Below, in pieces: positions 32,627 to 42,700 of a DNA stretch of 64,000 nt. The first letter of the stretch is position 1. Each line of letters starts with the position of its first letter. Under the pieces are notes generated by a model, which did no database searches, was not told where the DNA came from, and worked only from the letters and a program-made list of their open reading frames with translations. Origin of the DNA: Fervidibacter sinensis (GTDB lineage: Bacteria > Armatimonadota > Fervidibacteria > Fervidibacterales > Fervidibacteraceae); assembly GCA_032161045.1 (NCBI GenBank), contig JAVHTH010000007.1. The stretch is one strand, 5' to 3'. Made by a program: the position numbers and the translations under genes.

Positions 32627-33475
32627 GTGGCTATGGAACAATTTACTCCATCGGGCGAAATGCGAGAAAGAATGCAAGAAGCAGCGAAGAAACTTGAGCC
32701 GATGATGGAACAGGTTTCGGAATTTGTAGTTCGCACTCGCGATGTCCACAAGATTTACCTGATGGGAAAGGTTGAAGTCCATGCATTGAGGGGCATCACC
32801 CTTGACATCAAACGGGGCGAATACATCTCCATCATGGGTCCATCGGGTTCTGGCAAATCAACTTTGTTCAACATGATCGGTGGTTTGGACAAACCCACTT
32901 CCGGCAGTGTCTACATCAACGAGGTTGACTTGGCTCAACTTGACGCTTACGAACTCGCTTGGCTTCGTTGCCGAACCATTGGCTACATCTTCCAAACTTT
33001 CAACCTGATTCCAGTCATGACGGCTTTGGAAAATGTCACGCTACCGATGATTTTTGCTGGTGTCCCCGAAGATGAGCGGCGAGACCGAGGGATGGAGTTG
33101 CTCAAACGGGTTGGGTTGGCGGAACGATGGAACCACAAACCTTTTGAACTTTCAGGCGGTCAGCAGCAGCGTGTCGCCATTGCTCGTGCCCTCGCCAACG
33201 ACCCAGCAATCATTCTCGCTGACGAGCCGACAGGAAACCTTGACCTGAAAACTGGCAAGGAAATCATTGAGTTGCTCAAGGAACTCAACCAAGAGAAAGG
33301 CGTCACCATCATCTCGGCAACCCACGACCTCAAGATGATTGATGTCTCCGACCGAGTGATTTGGATTCGCGACGGTCAAATCGCAAGGATTGAAGACCGT
33401 TCCAAGATTCGCGTTGAGGCAGCCCTTGAAGTTGAAGAGGCGTTGATGGAAGGCGAGTTGCCTGATATTCCGTAA
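32627..33475 (+). CDS. ABC transporter ATP-binding protein (LolD/MacB type)
   Basis: A 282-residue ATPase partner of the permease 21 bp upstream. Walker A GPSGSGKSTL, Q-loop YIFQTFNLIPVMTALENV, signature LSGGQQQRVAIARAL, Walker B IILADEPTGNLD and the H-loop SATHDLKM are complete. The ~30-residue N-terminal extension and the acidic tail (VEAALEVEEALMEGEL) are extra to the family. The GTG at 32627 is six to seven bases after GGAGGTGATT and is preferred; an in-frame ATG follows at 32633. Confidence 0.94.
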   Translation: MAMEQFTPSGEMRERMQEAAKKLEPMMEQVSEFVVRTRDVHKIYLMGKVEVHALRGITLDIKRGEYISIMGPSGSGKSTLFNMIGGLDKPTSGSVYINEVDLAQLDAYELAWLRCRTIGYIFQTFNLIPVMTALENVTLPMIFAGVPEDERRDRGMELLKRVGLAERWNHKPFELSGGQQQRVAIARALANDPAIILADEPTGNLDLKTGKEIIELLKELNQEKGVTIISATHDLKMIDVSDRVIWIRDGQIARIEDRSKIRVEAALEVEEALMEGELPDIP

Positions 33476-33760
33476 AGTGACAAGTTAGGACGACACTCCG
33501 CTATCGCTTCGTGGCTAACTACGAACTTGCTCGTAGTAAGGCACGAAACGAAGTGGAGTGCCGTTAGAAATGGAACAAGGGACACGGGACAGGTAAACGC
33601 ACCAGATAATGCCCTGTGCCAATTCAAGTTTGCCTTACTTACGATGCCTCGTTATGTGCCCCTTTAATCGGGCATTGCCACGACAAACTCCCCAACACCT
33701 TGCCAATCCCCATTGGTCTAAACGAAACGGAGCGATTTATGCAAGGAATGGAGGAAAGTT
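33476..33760. repeat. Inverted GTAGTAAGGCACG-type repeat
   Basis: Two arms, CACTCCGCTATCGCTTCGTG with GCTAACTACGA (33494-33524) and TCGTAGTAAGGCACGAAACG with AAGTGGAGTG (33531-33560), form a long imperfect hairpin. The same element, in the same orientation, is translated inside the GH13 gene at 46255 and 46456. A GGGACACGGGACAGG tract follows at about 33579. The last ~160 bp before the MFS gene hold nothing I recognise. Confidence 0.8.
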
Positions 33761-35017
33761 ATGGAAAGCGATGTTGCGGAACGAAATAGGCGAAGCGAGA
33801 TAAAATCTGCGATTGCATATGCTTTGCTGTTTTCGGCTGCGGCGCCGATAGTTGGCTACCTGAACCTTTATTTGCAACGACGGGGCTTAACCGACGCCCA
33901 AATTGGGACAACGGCGGCGATCATGTCGCTGGTGAGCATAGTTGCACCCCCCTTTTGGGGTTACCTGAGTGACCGTTGGCACGACCGGAGGTTGCCAATT
34001 GCAATAGCATCGTTTGGAGCAGCGGTTGTTTTCCTCGCTTACTTTTCAGTTTCCTTCCCAGCCATCCTGCTCGTCTCAGCAATTTTCGCCCTTTTCAACA
34101 ACCCTTTAATTCCGCTCTTGGACGCATTGGTTCTTGAACAACTGGGTGAAACCAAAGAACGCTACGGTCGCGTCAGGGCTTGGGGGTCGTGGGCTTTCAT
34201 CGCTATGATGGTCTTGTTCGGCATGACTTTGAAAAAACAGGGGACAGCGGAAAGCCTTATACCTGCGTTGCTAACTTTCGTGTTTTTACGGATTGCCCTC
34301 GGAGCAGTAGCATTTACACTTCCGCGAAACGCTGGAGGAAAACCAACAGGGAAAAGCAATTGGCATTCGGTCAAAGAGTTGTTCTCCGACCGCGACTGGC
34401 AAATCTTTCTCGTAATCTCGCTGCTCAGCATGATCAGCATAAGTGCTTGGTATGCCTTCTTCCCGCTTTATCTGAACCGAGCAGGCGTAACCGATAACTG
34501 GCAAGGCTACTTTTGGGTTATAGCGGTTTTGGCTGAAGTGGCGTTCATGGCGTGGTTGACGGAACCGCTGATGAAACGCATCGGGTTGAGAGGTGTCTTG
34601 CTTTTGGGGATCGCAGGACGCGCAGTTAGACTTATCGCTTACGCTTTCCCGCTCTCCTTCCCTGCCCTACTGATCCTTCAAACCTTTCACTCCCTCACTT
34701 TCGCTGCTGTCCACACCGCGTCGGTCACTTGGGTGAGCATTAAAGCGCCACCGGAAGCACGAGCGCTAACTCAAACGATGTATGCGAGTGTCTTGATGGG
34801 CATTGGAAGCGCCTTTGGAGCACAAGTTGGTGGTTTCATAGCCGAGCACTTTGGTTTGAGGTTTTTGTTTGGGTTGGCAGGCGCAGTTAACGCCCTTGCT
34901 TTGTTGCTTGGTTGGTTTTGGTTGAAAGAACCGTCAGTCAAGGTTGAAAGTGTTTCGCTTTCGCAAAGCAAAGCATTAGCCTTAACATGCGATACGAAAG
35001 GAGGATGCAAAGAATGA
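33761..35017 (+). CDS. MFS transporter
   Basis: A 418-residue major facilitator of the LacY/nucleoside-permease-like (MFS_1_like) group, with about twelve membrane segments. The loop 2-3 motif PFWGYLSDRWHDRRLPI and the central loop (RNAGGKPTGKSNWHSVKEL) are visible. The C-terminal tail is polar. GGAGGAAAG precedes the ATG. The stop overlaps the start of a Gfo/Idh/MocA gene by 4 bp, which points to uptake of the substrate that enzyme oxidises. Confidence 0.88.
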   Translation: MESDVAERNRRSEIKSAIAYALLFSAAAPIVGYLNLYLQRRGLTDAQIGTTAAIMSLVSIVAPPFWGYLSDRWHDRRLPIAIASFGAAVVFLAYFSVSFPAILLVSAIFALFNNPLIPLLDALVLEQLGETKERYGRVRAWGSWAFIAMMVLFGMTLKKQGTAESLIPALLTFVFLRIALGAVAFTLPRNAGGKPTGKSNWHSVKELFSDRDWQIFLVISLLSMISISAWYAFFPLYLNRAGVTDNWQGYFWVIAVLAEVAFMAWLTEPLMKRIGLRGVLLLGIAGRAVRLIAYAFPLSFPALLILQTFHSLTFAAVHTASVTWVSIKAPPEARALTQTMYASVLMGIGSAFGAQVGGFIAEHFGLRFLFGLAGAVNALALLLGWFWLKEPSVKVESVSLSQSKALALTCDTKGGCKE

Positions 35018-36069
35018 GTCCAGTGCGTGTCGCCGTGATTGGCACTGGTGGCATTGCCGGAGCACACCTTGACGCCTATTCAAAAGTTCCTGATGCCGAG
35101 GTCGTCGCAGTTTGCGACATCATTCCAGAAAAGGCAGAGAACGCCGCAAAAAGGTGGAATGTGCCGAAATGGTTCACCGATTACCGAAAAGTGCTTCAGT
35201 TGCCCGAAGTTGAAGCGGTTGACATTTGCACACCTCACGCAATTCACGCACCAATCGCCATCGCTGCATTGAAGGCGGGCAAACATGTCCTCGTTGAAAA
35301 GCCAATGGCATCCAACCTCAAAAATGCAGCGAAAATGGTCAAGACCGCTAAAGAGAACGGTAAAGTCTTGTTCTGCGGGATCAAAAGCCGTTGGGCTCCA
35401 AGCACTCAGCAAGTCAAGAAGTTCATTGAGAGTGGGGCTTTGGGTGAAATCTACTACGCAGAAATTGTGGCGACACGCCGTCGCGGAATTCCGGGCTGGG
35501 GTAGCACCTTCATACGGAAGGAAACAGCAGGTGGGGGCGTCGTTTTGGACTTAGGCGTCTACTTGGTTGACACGCTCCTTTACTTTTTGAATTTCGCAAA
35601 GCCTTTAACTTGCTCCGCCGTTGCTGGTGGTTTCATTGGCAAGCAACCTGAGGCGGTAGTTCAAGGCGGCTGGTGGTGGAACCCTGAGGAGTTTGAAGTT
35701 GACGACTTTGGTGCGGCATTTTTGCGATTTGAAAACGGAACTGCTGCCGTCATCAAAGTTTGCTGGGCGGCACACATTGACAGTTTGGGAACTTCGTTCC
35801 TGCTTGGAACAAAGGGAGGATTGAAATTGACGAACCCTCCCGAATGGTTCTTTGACCACGCAGGTTACATGGCTCAAACGAAGTTGCCTCAAATTGGCGA
35901 CAGCGACGGGTTTGTGCAAGAGATTCAGTTCTTCGTTGAAGCAATTCGCAACAACACTCCTCCACCAGTTCGCCCCGAAGAAGCATTGACAGTGCAAGCG
36001 GTCTTGGAAGCGATTTACCGCTCGGCAGAGTTGAAACGGGAAGTGCCAGTTACAATCCCATCTGTATGA
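35014..36069 (+). CDS. Gfo/Idh/MocA family oxidoreductase
   Basis: Third member in the window, 351 residues. The Rossmann motif VIGTGGIAGAHLDAY, the motif VEKPMASN and the segment GGGVVLDLGVYLVDTLLYFLNF with the catalytic-region Asp are clear. GGWWWNPEEFEVDDFGAAF is characteristic of a subfamily common in Planctomycetes and Armatimonadota. ATG 35014 overlaps the MFS stop and has AAGGAGG upstream; the frame opens earlier at 34987. Likely substrate is a sugar taken up by the MFS protein. Confidence 0.92.
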   Translation: MSPVRVAVIGTGGIAGAHLDAYSKVPDAEVVAVCDIIPEKAENAAKRWNVPKWFTDYRKVLQLPEVEAVDICTPHAIHAPIAIAALKAGKHVLVEKPMASNLKNAAKMVKTAKENGKVLFCGIKSRWAPSTQQVKKFIESGALGEIYYAEIVATRRRGIPGWGSTFIRKETAGGGVVLDLGVYLVDTLLYFLNFAKPLTCSAVAGGFIGKQPEAVVQGGWWWNPEEFEVDDFGAAFLRFENGTAAVIKVCWAAHIDSLGTSFLLGTKGGLKLTNPPEWFFDHAGYMAQTKLPQIGDSDGFVQEIQFFVEAIRNNTPPPVRPEEALTVQAVLEAIYRSAELKREVPVTIPSV

Positions 36070-36403
36070 ACCTGCCAAAAGAGTTCGCTGTCAATGTGCA
36101 ATAGGGAGGACGAACCTGTCGGTGAGCCGAGGATTTTGTTTGTGCATTCTGATGAATTGCTGACAGATTCGGAGGGGCACGCTTCCCGGCGTGCCGAATT
36201 TCCCTTGTAGGGCAGGGTTTTAAACCCTGCCGACAAATTTTCTATCGGCGCGGTTTAAAACCGCGCCCTACATTAAGCCGTCTTTTCACCTCGGTCGGGC
36301 AGTAGCCCGACCCTCCGAAACAACGAATTTTCCGGCTCGTTAAAAGCCTCGCCTTCTCAAGAAATTTCACACATCCGTTCAAAAATCAGGCGGTGATGCA
36401 ACG
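36070..36403. repeat. Composite palindromic repeat array
   Basis: In order: CGGAGGGGCACGCTTCCCGG with CGTGCC (about 36170-36196), GTAGGGCAGGGTTTTAAACC with CTGCC (about 36207-36231), GGCGCGGTTTAAAACCGCGCC with CCTACAT (about 36247-36275), TCGGTCGGGCAGTAGCCCGA (about 36292-36311) and a worn CGGCTCGTTAAAAGCC module. The module order matches that at 3.2, 20.6 and 62.9 kb. The last ~40 bp carry the ribosome-binding site of the next gene. Confidence 0.85.
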
Positions 36404-36847
36404 ATGCGAGCGGAACGGTTCAGAAGTTGGGCAACTTGGAAGGACGAATTCAGTGGAAAGTTAGCAATTTTTTGCAGCGATGAAAGGTTCGTCTCAGCAA
36501 CCTTGGAGTTCCTGAGACGGCATCTTGACATTGACCGTTGCGATTTGATGGTCGTCGCTGGCGGACCTGCTTTTATCCCGCAAAGCGAAACCGCTTTAAT
36601 GGAAAGGCTTGATTTGTTACTCAAAGCCCACGAAATCAAGCAAGTCATCCTCATTGCCCATGACGATTGTGGTTACTACAAACATCGGCACAGAAGTTTG
36701 CCTCCCCAAATGCTGAAGGAGAAGCAACAGGAGGACCTTCTGGCTGCACTGAAGGTTTTTCAAGCCAAAGGCATCCAAGCAAAAGCCTTCTTTGCATTCG
36801 TTGAAAGCGGCGATATCGTGTTTGAGGAAGTCAGGGGTCAAGAATGA
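36404..36847 (+). CDS. Small beta-carbonic-anhydrase-like protein
   Basis: A 147-residue protein with the two zinc-site signatures of beta-class carbonic anhydrases: C24-x-D26-x-R28 in AIFCSDERFV and H86-x-x-C89 in LIAHDDCGYYK. The middle (DLMVVAGGPAFIP) matches the family's central strand. It is shorter than typical (~190-220) and lacks much of the C-terminal part, so activity is uncertain; related short proteins are annotated carbonic anhydrase-like. GGCGGTGATG precedes the ATG. It stands alone between two gaps. Confidence 0.7.
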   Translation: MRAERFRSWATWKDEFSGKLAIFCSDERFVSATLEFLRRHLDIDRCDLMVVAGGPAFIPQSETALMERLDLLLKAHEIKQVILIAHDDCGYYKHRHRSLPPQMLKEKQQEDLLAALKVFQAKGIQAKAFFAFVESGDIVFEEVRGQE

Positions 36848-36936
36848 GTCGTTGAAGTAAACTTTTTGCATTTGAGACCATGCAACCCGCTCCCCTGTGA
36901 GCCAACGATCGGATTAATTGCTGGAACTGAATTTGT

Positions 36937-38226
36937 TCACTTAACGAACCTAACCTGCGCTTCAACTTTCGGCACGACGACAATGTGAAACGGTTGGGTC
37001 AGAACTTGCAAAAGAATTGCACCTTTCGGTGGTGTGACCTCTTTTACCTTGACGACAACTTCGCCATTGGTCCGAGAGATTTCAGTGATTTGAATTGCAT
37101 AACCGCTCGTTGGCTTTTGTCCCATGAAGACTGCGAGCACCATGTTTTTGTTGAAGTCAATGGTCGGGACTTCAGGAATTGGGATTTTGCCCCGATGAAC
37201 CCGCTTCCACAATTCAGCCCAATCTTTGGGGTCGGTGATGACCATGTGCTTCTGTTCTGTGATACCGCAGTGGTTGCCTTTCCACTCGGCAATGATTTGC
37301 AACCTTTTCCCGTTCACCGAGACATCGCCCCTGTTTTTCAACGCCTCCCAAACGGGCTTACCGTCCCAGTCGTTTGGGACTTTAATGCCCAATGCAGCCA
37401 ATGCTGTCGCTGCTGTGTCCATTGTCTTGATTTGTCGTTTCAGTTCCCCATTTCTCGTTGCTAAACCACCAACAGCGATCCAAGGGATATTGACATCTTC
37501 AGGGTCAGAACTGCCGTGAGTTTTATTGTGACCACCGTGATCGGCTGTGACAATCACGAGTGCCTGCTGCCAATGTCCATTTCGCTTAAGAGCGTTGACA
37601 ATTTCCCCAGTCGCTTTATCGCACCTTTGAAGCGACTTCAAAAACTCTTGCGATGGTGGAACGCCCTCCTTTTCGTTACCCCAACCGTAACCGTGCCCTG
37701 CGCTGTCCGGGTCGGCGAAATGGACGAGCATCAAGTTCGGCTTAACTTGTTCAATCACCTTGACAGCGACTTTCGCGACTTCAAGGGCATCGCCTCGCAC
37801 ATATTCTTCAGCGTCAAGAGTGCTGGGCTTTGCGAATTGCTTGAGTTTGCTTTTGCTCACGACCATTGCTGTTTTTAACCCAGCCCTCTTCGCCACCTCA
37901 AAGATCGTTGGAACTTTTACGAAGCCCTCCTCCTCTCGGAATTTGTCGTTCCATGTGACGCCGTGCTTTTGCATTGTCACCCCTGTGACCATTGATGTGT
38001 GCGATGGTAGCGTTGAACTCGGCACGATGGTTTGAGCCGTCCACGAGTAACTTCCTTCGGCGATTAGTGCTTTTATAGTCGGCAACTTTCCCTCCTTGAC
38101 AAGTTGCCTTATCACTGATGGTTTCCCACCATCCCAACTGATGATGACTACTGTTCGGTCAGATTGAGCGACAAGAATCTGCGTTATCAACGCAAACAAC
38201 GCGAAAACAACGGTCAACCTTCTCAA
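36937..38226 (-). CDS. Secreted alkaline-phosphatase-superfamily hydrolase fused to PrcB_C
   Basis: A 429-residue exported protein. After a signal peptide (VVFALFALITQILVAQ) comes a type I phosphodiesterase/nucleotide pyrophosphatase domain. Metal and nucleophile residues lie in IISWDGGKP, SSTLPSHTSMVTG, VHFADPDSAGHG and VTADHGGHNKTHG. From about 330 to the end is a PrcB_C-like domain (MVLAVFMGQKPTSGYAIQI, then ILLQVLTQPFHIVVVPK). Start is TTG 38226, supported by GGAGGTG eight bases upstream. The enzyme likely cleaves phosphodiesters or pyrophosphates outside the membrane. Confidence 0.88.
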   Translation of the reverse strand: MRRLTVVFALFALITQILVAQSDRTVVIISWDGGKPSVIRQLVKEGKLPTIKALIAEGSYSWTAQTIVPSSTLPSHTSMVTGVTMQKHGVTWNDKFREEEGFVKVPTIFEVAKRAGLKTAMVVSKSKLKQFAKPSTLDAEEYVRGDALEVAKVAVKVIEQVKPNLMLVHFADPDSAGHGYGWGNEKEGVPPSQEFLKSLQRCDKATGEIVNALKRNGHWQQALVIVTADHGGHNKTHGSSDPEDVNIPWIAVGGLATRNGELKRQIKTMDTAATALAALGIKVPNDWDGKPVWEALKNRGDVSVNGKRLQIIAEWKGNHCGITEQKHMVITDPKDWAELWKRVHRGKIPIPEVPTIDFNKNMVLAVFMGQKPTSGYAIQITEISRTNGEVVVKVKEVTPPKGAILLQVLTQPFHIVVVPKVEAQVRFVK

Positions 38227-38264
38227 AACGCAACACCTCCATGTGAAGCGATTTTCCCTCAGAG

Positions 38265-38293
38265 TTATAACGCGGCAAAGTGAGTTTGGACAA
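38265..38293 (-). promoter_or_regulatory. Putative promoter of the phosphodiesterase gene
   Basis: On the minus strand TTGTCC (38288-38293), 17 nt and TTATAA (38265-38270) lie in the 67-bp gap upstream of the TTG start. The predicted start of transcription is near 38258, giving a short leader with the GGAGGTG ribosome-binding site. Confidence 0.45.
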
Positions 38294-39598
38294 TCAAACT
38301 AATGCGGCAGCCAACGGTGCTGGGACAGTGACTTGTTCAGGGGCAACGGCTCGTTCATATTCAACTGCCCAAAGGTAAAGGCAGGTATGATAGGCAGTTG
38401 TCATATAAGCATTGACTGCCCAAAGGGCGGCAGCGAAAACCACTAAAAGCAGACCACCAATTATCAACGACAAAATCCCAAACGGAACAAGCAACACCAC
38501 AACGGTTGTAACCCCAATGACCGTAACAAGACTGAGGATCCCGCTGACGATCCCAACTCCAATTTCACCTGCAGCGATTGGCAAAAGGTGTCGGCGATAA
38601 AGTTCAATTCCGCGCTTAATGGCAGGGACCAAGCCAGTGTCCTCAATGATGATGATCGGCAGCACCAAGTAAGTGATGACTTCAACGATTGTTTGAATTG
38701 TCCTGCCAAGCCATGAAAGTCCTTCTCGGCTCCGCGTCATTGATGCGAGCCAACCGACAAGAATGTTGATGAAAGCGAGAGCCAAAAGCCCATCAGCGTT
38801 TTTGAAAGCGTCTTTGAGTGCGATGGACAGATTGGTTGGGCGACCTTTCAAGTAAGCGTCAACCATACTGACAACTGCACCAGTGAAGAAAAATCCAAGC
38901 ACAACCGTCGCAAGATACCAAACCACAACTGCGGCTGCAGCAATAGGCAAAACTTGTTCGCGTCCGAGCCATCGGTTCAACTCATCACCGGTCGCAAAAC
39001 CGGAGGTTGCCCAAATGCCCAAAGCCAGAAGAACGAATAAGACGAAACTCGTAGCCATGTGGAGCAAAATCGGAACAAGAAATCTCGGGTTCTCGCGAAG
39101 CAACCAAAAGGCACTTGAAATGAAAGTCAAGCCACGCAAAATTTGGTCAAACAAGTCACTTGCACGGCGAATTTCGGGCAAATGGTAGCCGCGAACGATG
39201 GGCAAGTCCTTTGTGACAGTTGGGTCCTCATTGAGCGAAGGCGATTGAGCGGGTTGGAGCAGGCGGTGAATTTCCGCAAGTTCACCTTCGTCAGCCCAAA
39301 CACCACGACATTGCGGGCAACTGTCAAGGGCGATTGAAGGGATTTTTGGGTGACGGAAAGGAGTCAAGGGCTTTCGGCAATTCGGACAAAGGTTCGTCGC
39401 TTGTGGTCTAATCGGAGGTTGTTCACCTTTGCGGAAGGAATTTTCAACCGTAACCAGAAGTTCGGGATGTTGAAGGAGTTGGTCAAATTCGCGGAGGTCA
39501 AACCAAGTTCCACCACAACTCCTACATCCGTCCACAATCAAGCCGTCAAACTTTCTTTGCCAAAGCAATTCACTGCAGCGAGGGCAACGCCGCATCAT
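38294..39598 (-). CDS. zf-TFIIB and polytopic membrane domain protein
   Basis: A 434-residue protein. Two zf-TFIIB zinc fingers open it: CPRCSELL with DGCRSCGGTWFD (about 5-34), and CPNCRKPL with DSCPQCRGVWAD (about 70-103). After a linker, six or so membrane segments (about 175-410) resemble a DUF6159-type protein. An acidic/hydrophobic C-tail ends it. Such fusions may link metal or nucleic-acid sensing to a membrane function; the role is unknown. GAGGTGAGCA precedes the ATG. A TATAAT-like box lies at 39632-39637 on the minus strand. Confidence 0.8.
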   Translation of the reverse strand: MMRRCPRCSELLWQRKFDGLIVDGCRSCGGTWFDLREFDQLLQHPELLVTVENSFRKGEQPPIRPQATNLCPNCRKPLTPFRHPKIPSIALDSCPQCRGVWADEGELAEIHRLLQPAQSPSLNEDPTVTKDLPIVRGYHLPEIRRASDLFDQILRGLTFISSAFWLLRENPRFLVPILLHMATSFVLFVLLALGIWATSGFATGDELNRWLGREQVLPIAAAAVVVWYLATVVLGFFFTGAVVSMVDAYLKGRPTNLSIALKDAFKNADGLLALAFINILVGWLASMTRSREGLSWLGRTIQTIVEVITYLVLPIIIIEDTGLVPAIKRGIELYRRHLLPIAAGEIGVGIVSGILSLVTVIGVTTVVVLLVPFGILSLIIGGLLLVVFAAALWAVNAYMTTAYHTCLYLWAVEYERAVAPEQVTVPAPLAAALV

Positions 39599-39741
39599 TG
39601 CTCACCTCAAAGGTTGAGCATTGCTGCACGAATTATAGCACCATCTTTGTGGGGTGGTTCTCAAATTGATGAACGGGCTTTAAACTACTGTCGCCCGCAA
39701 GGGGTGACGCTACCACGCAGGATTTCCGCAGAGCCAAATTT
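39599..39741. repeat. Worn GTAGCGTCG-type unit
   Basis: Most of this gap is plain; a single inverted unit of the GTAGCGTCGCCCC family (CGCCCGCAAGGGGTGACGCTAC) lies at about 39691-39712. Confidence 0.55.
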
Positions 39742-42700
39742 CTAAGGCATGGAAATTTTCTCAACCCGTTCGTTTCCCGCTGCGTCGCGGACACGAATTT
39801 CAACCGCTTTGACATTTTTCGGCAACTTGCTTATGTCAATGACGAGCAACTCATAAGGTTGGTCAAACACGCCGTCTTGACAAATTGCTGCTTGCCATTC
39901 CCCGCCTTCTGGTCGGAATTCTGCGCTGGCGACGAAGGTGTTGTCGTAAACTGGGACGAGCAGTTTGTCGCCTTCCCTCTTAATTGCGTGCGTGCCCACA
40001 GTTGGCGGAGTGTTGTCAACGATGATAGGTGCAACGACTTGCTCAGCGCTCTGAGGGTCATCTGGGTTAGCAATTCGGTCGCTGGCGACGATTTTGAGCC
40101 AGTATTTCCCGTCGGCGAATTTAGTTGTGTCCCAAGTCATGCTTGATGCTGTTGTCGCACCGCTTGGTTGTTGCTGCTCTTCCTTGTCCCTTCGTTGCTC
40201 ATCTTTTTGCTCCTGACCATCTTGTTGCTTTTGCGGCTGTTGTTGCTGGGCACCACCTTCACGAATCTGCTGCCAAGTTTTGCCATCCGACGAAACGAAG
40301 ACCTCATAACTGAGCCTGTCACGGTCTGGGTCTTCGCCGCGCCAACGGATTGTCACCTTGCCCGAAACGATTGCACCGGCGGTTGGCTCTTGAACTGTCA
40401 ACCTTGGCGGTTGGTTCTTAGGCATATAGACGACCGCTACTCGCTTCAAAGTGGGTATTTGTTGCGAATCGTTCGCCTTCAGCAAAATCCGAAGTTGCAA
40501 GTATCGTGCAGGTGGGCACGGCAAAACCTGTTCGGAGAAAGCAATTGGTGGCGACCAATCGCTCCAAGTTTTGTCGGGATAGGCTGTGTTGCCTGAACGG
40601 GCTTGGATGTAAACTTGAGTCCCTTCGGGCAAATCGGCAACGAACCTTATAACTCCCCAACGAGCAACTTGACCTGCGTCCAAAACTGGCGACTGGTAAA
40701 TGCCTTCCTTGTTGCGATAAAGAGCAACGACCTCGCCCGAGCCAGAAGGTATGATGCAAAGGGAGTCACCGTTAGCAGCAACTGTCAACAGGTGGGTCTG
40801 CTCGCTGTCGTAAATCCATGATGCAACTCCGTCGGAAGTCAAGCGGTAAACTTTACCCGGTGAACCCGTCGCAACTAAAACGCCGTCGTCTAAGCCCCAA
40901 AGTGCCATGATGTGCCGTTCGGGCGTGAACCGGCGCAATTCGCGCCAATTTCCGTCTGGCTTGACGATGTAAACAATCGCCGAACCGCTTACGCCGACAT
41001 ATAAATTGCCCTTCTTGTCAACCGCCAATGCTTGCACTGGGTTTTGTGGTGCCTCAAAAACAGGTTCAACTTTGCCATCGGAAGTGACGCGGTAGACCTT
41101 GCCGCGAGGGTTCGTGCCAATGAAAACGCTCCCGTCAGGAGCCTTTGCTATCGCAAGCGCGTGCCGCTCAGGGAGTTGGACGAGCAACTTAGGTTCTTTC
41201 TCGTCCTTAGCAATTGTCAAGACTTTGCCGTTAGGTCCGGTCGCCAAAACAGCGGTCCCGTCATTAAAGAAAGCGATGCCCCAAACTGTTGCGTTGATTT
41301 GACAAATTTGTTCGGGTTTTTGAGCGTCAGGCGCAAGTCGGAAGACAAGCCCGTTCGGGGCAGTGGCGAACCAAATGGATTTGTCGGGCGCAGAAGCGAT
41401 GGTCGTCACGACCGCTTCATCCGTGATTTCGGCTATGACTTGTTTGTTTTCACCTGAAAGTTTCAGCAACCTCGCTGGACCAATCGTCCCGACGAAAAGC
41501 GAGCCGTCTTCTGACGGGAGCACGCAAAATGCCCCGATGGTTTCCTGAGGGTCGTAGAGGGTTTGTGGGTAGTAACCCAAAGTTACTGTGCCGTCGGTTG
41601 AAACGATAGTTCCGTCAAGTTTACCCTTGAGCCAATCATCGCCTTTTTCAAGCACCCAAGTTTTCGGCTGGCGAGCCAACGGTTGAGTTCGGGCGGACGG
41701 CGGTGTGGGTTGAGTTGGTTGCTGTGGTTGTGGCGGTTGTTCCTTTCGCTCAGGTTGTTCTGGCGAGAGCCTACGGACTTCTTCCCAGTCTGGTGGCTGC
41801 GGAGGTTGCTCCTTCTCAATTTTCTCCTCGCGCTGCATCACGAAAGGTGCAACCGAGAGAAGCCATCGCGGTAAGGCGTTTTCGTCCTGCCATTTCTGTC
41901 GCATCAATTGAATTTCAAACCAAGCCCGCTCAACAGGGTTGCGCAATTGTTGGAGCAAAGGCAGTGATACCAACTTCTGCCAAACAAGCATCATGCCTTC
42001 CTCATCGCTGCTTTCTGGCGACGGAGCAGGTCCGCTTGGACCGGCTGGGCTTGGAGGTGGCGCTTCAAGTGTTGGCATTCTCGGTGGCGCTTCCTTCTCC
42101 CGTTCATCAGTTTCAACGGTCAAGGTTATTGACGCCATCCCCGTCAAGATGCGGTCAAAAGTGAAGCGCTTTTCGCGGTAATCGCGAATTGATTGTATGT
42201 CCGAGGACCCCATGCTCATAAGAGCCTCAATGATCGGCGCTGGCAAACTCTCCCATCGCTTGCCAGCAATTTCAACCCCTGAAGTGAGTGGGCTTGTCCC
42301 GATTATGACTTCGTTGTTGGCGTAAACATCGCGTAGTTGCTCCCAAAGTTCACGCAACGAGCGAGGTCGTGGTCTTCGGTAGCCCGATTGTTGTCGGACA
42401 GTTTCTCCCATCATTCCGCCACCGACAAGAAACCTTATTCGCCCGGGTCTCGCGTTCTGAGGGACTTCAAGTTCAACGGTCATGGTCCTTTCAAAACCGC
42501 CCCAACCTTTGAGGGTGAGCGTGACGGGAACTTTCTCGCCCGGCTTGACCCTTGTTTTCCTCGCGGTAACTCTGTCAATCCAAGCAGTTCGCCTTTGCGG
42601 GTGGAACTCTATTTCGGCTTGAATGTTGGTGAACTTGACTTCTTCAAACCTGTTGCCTACGGCTGCTTCCATGATGTCGGCAAGTTCTGCGATGGGTGAA

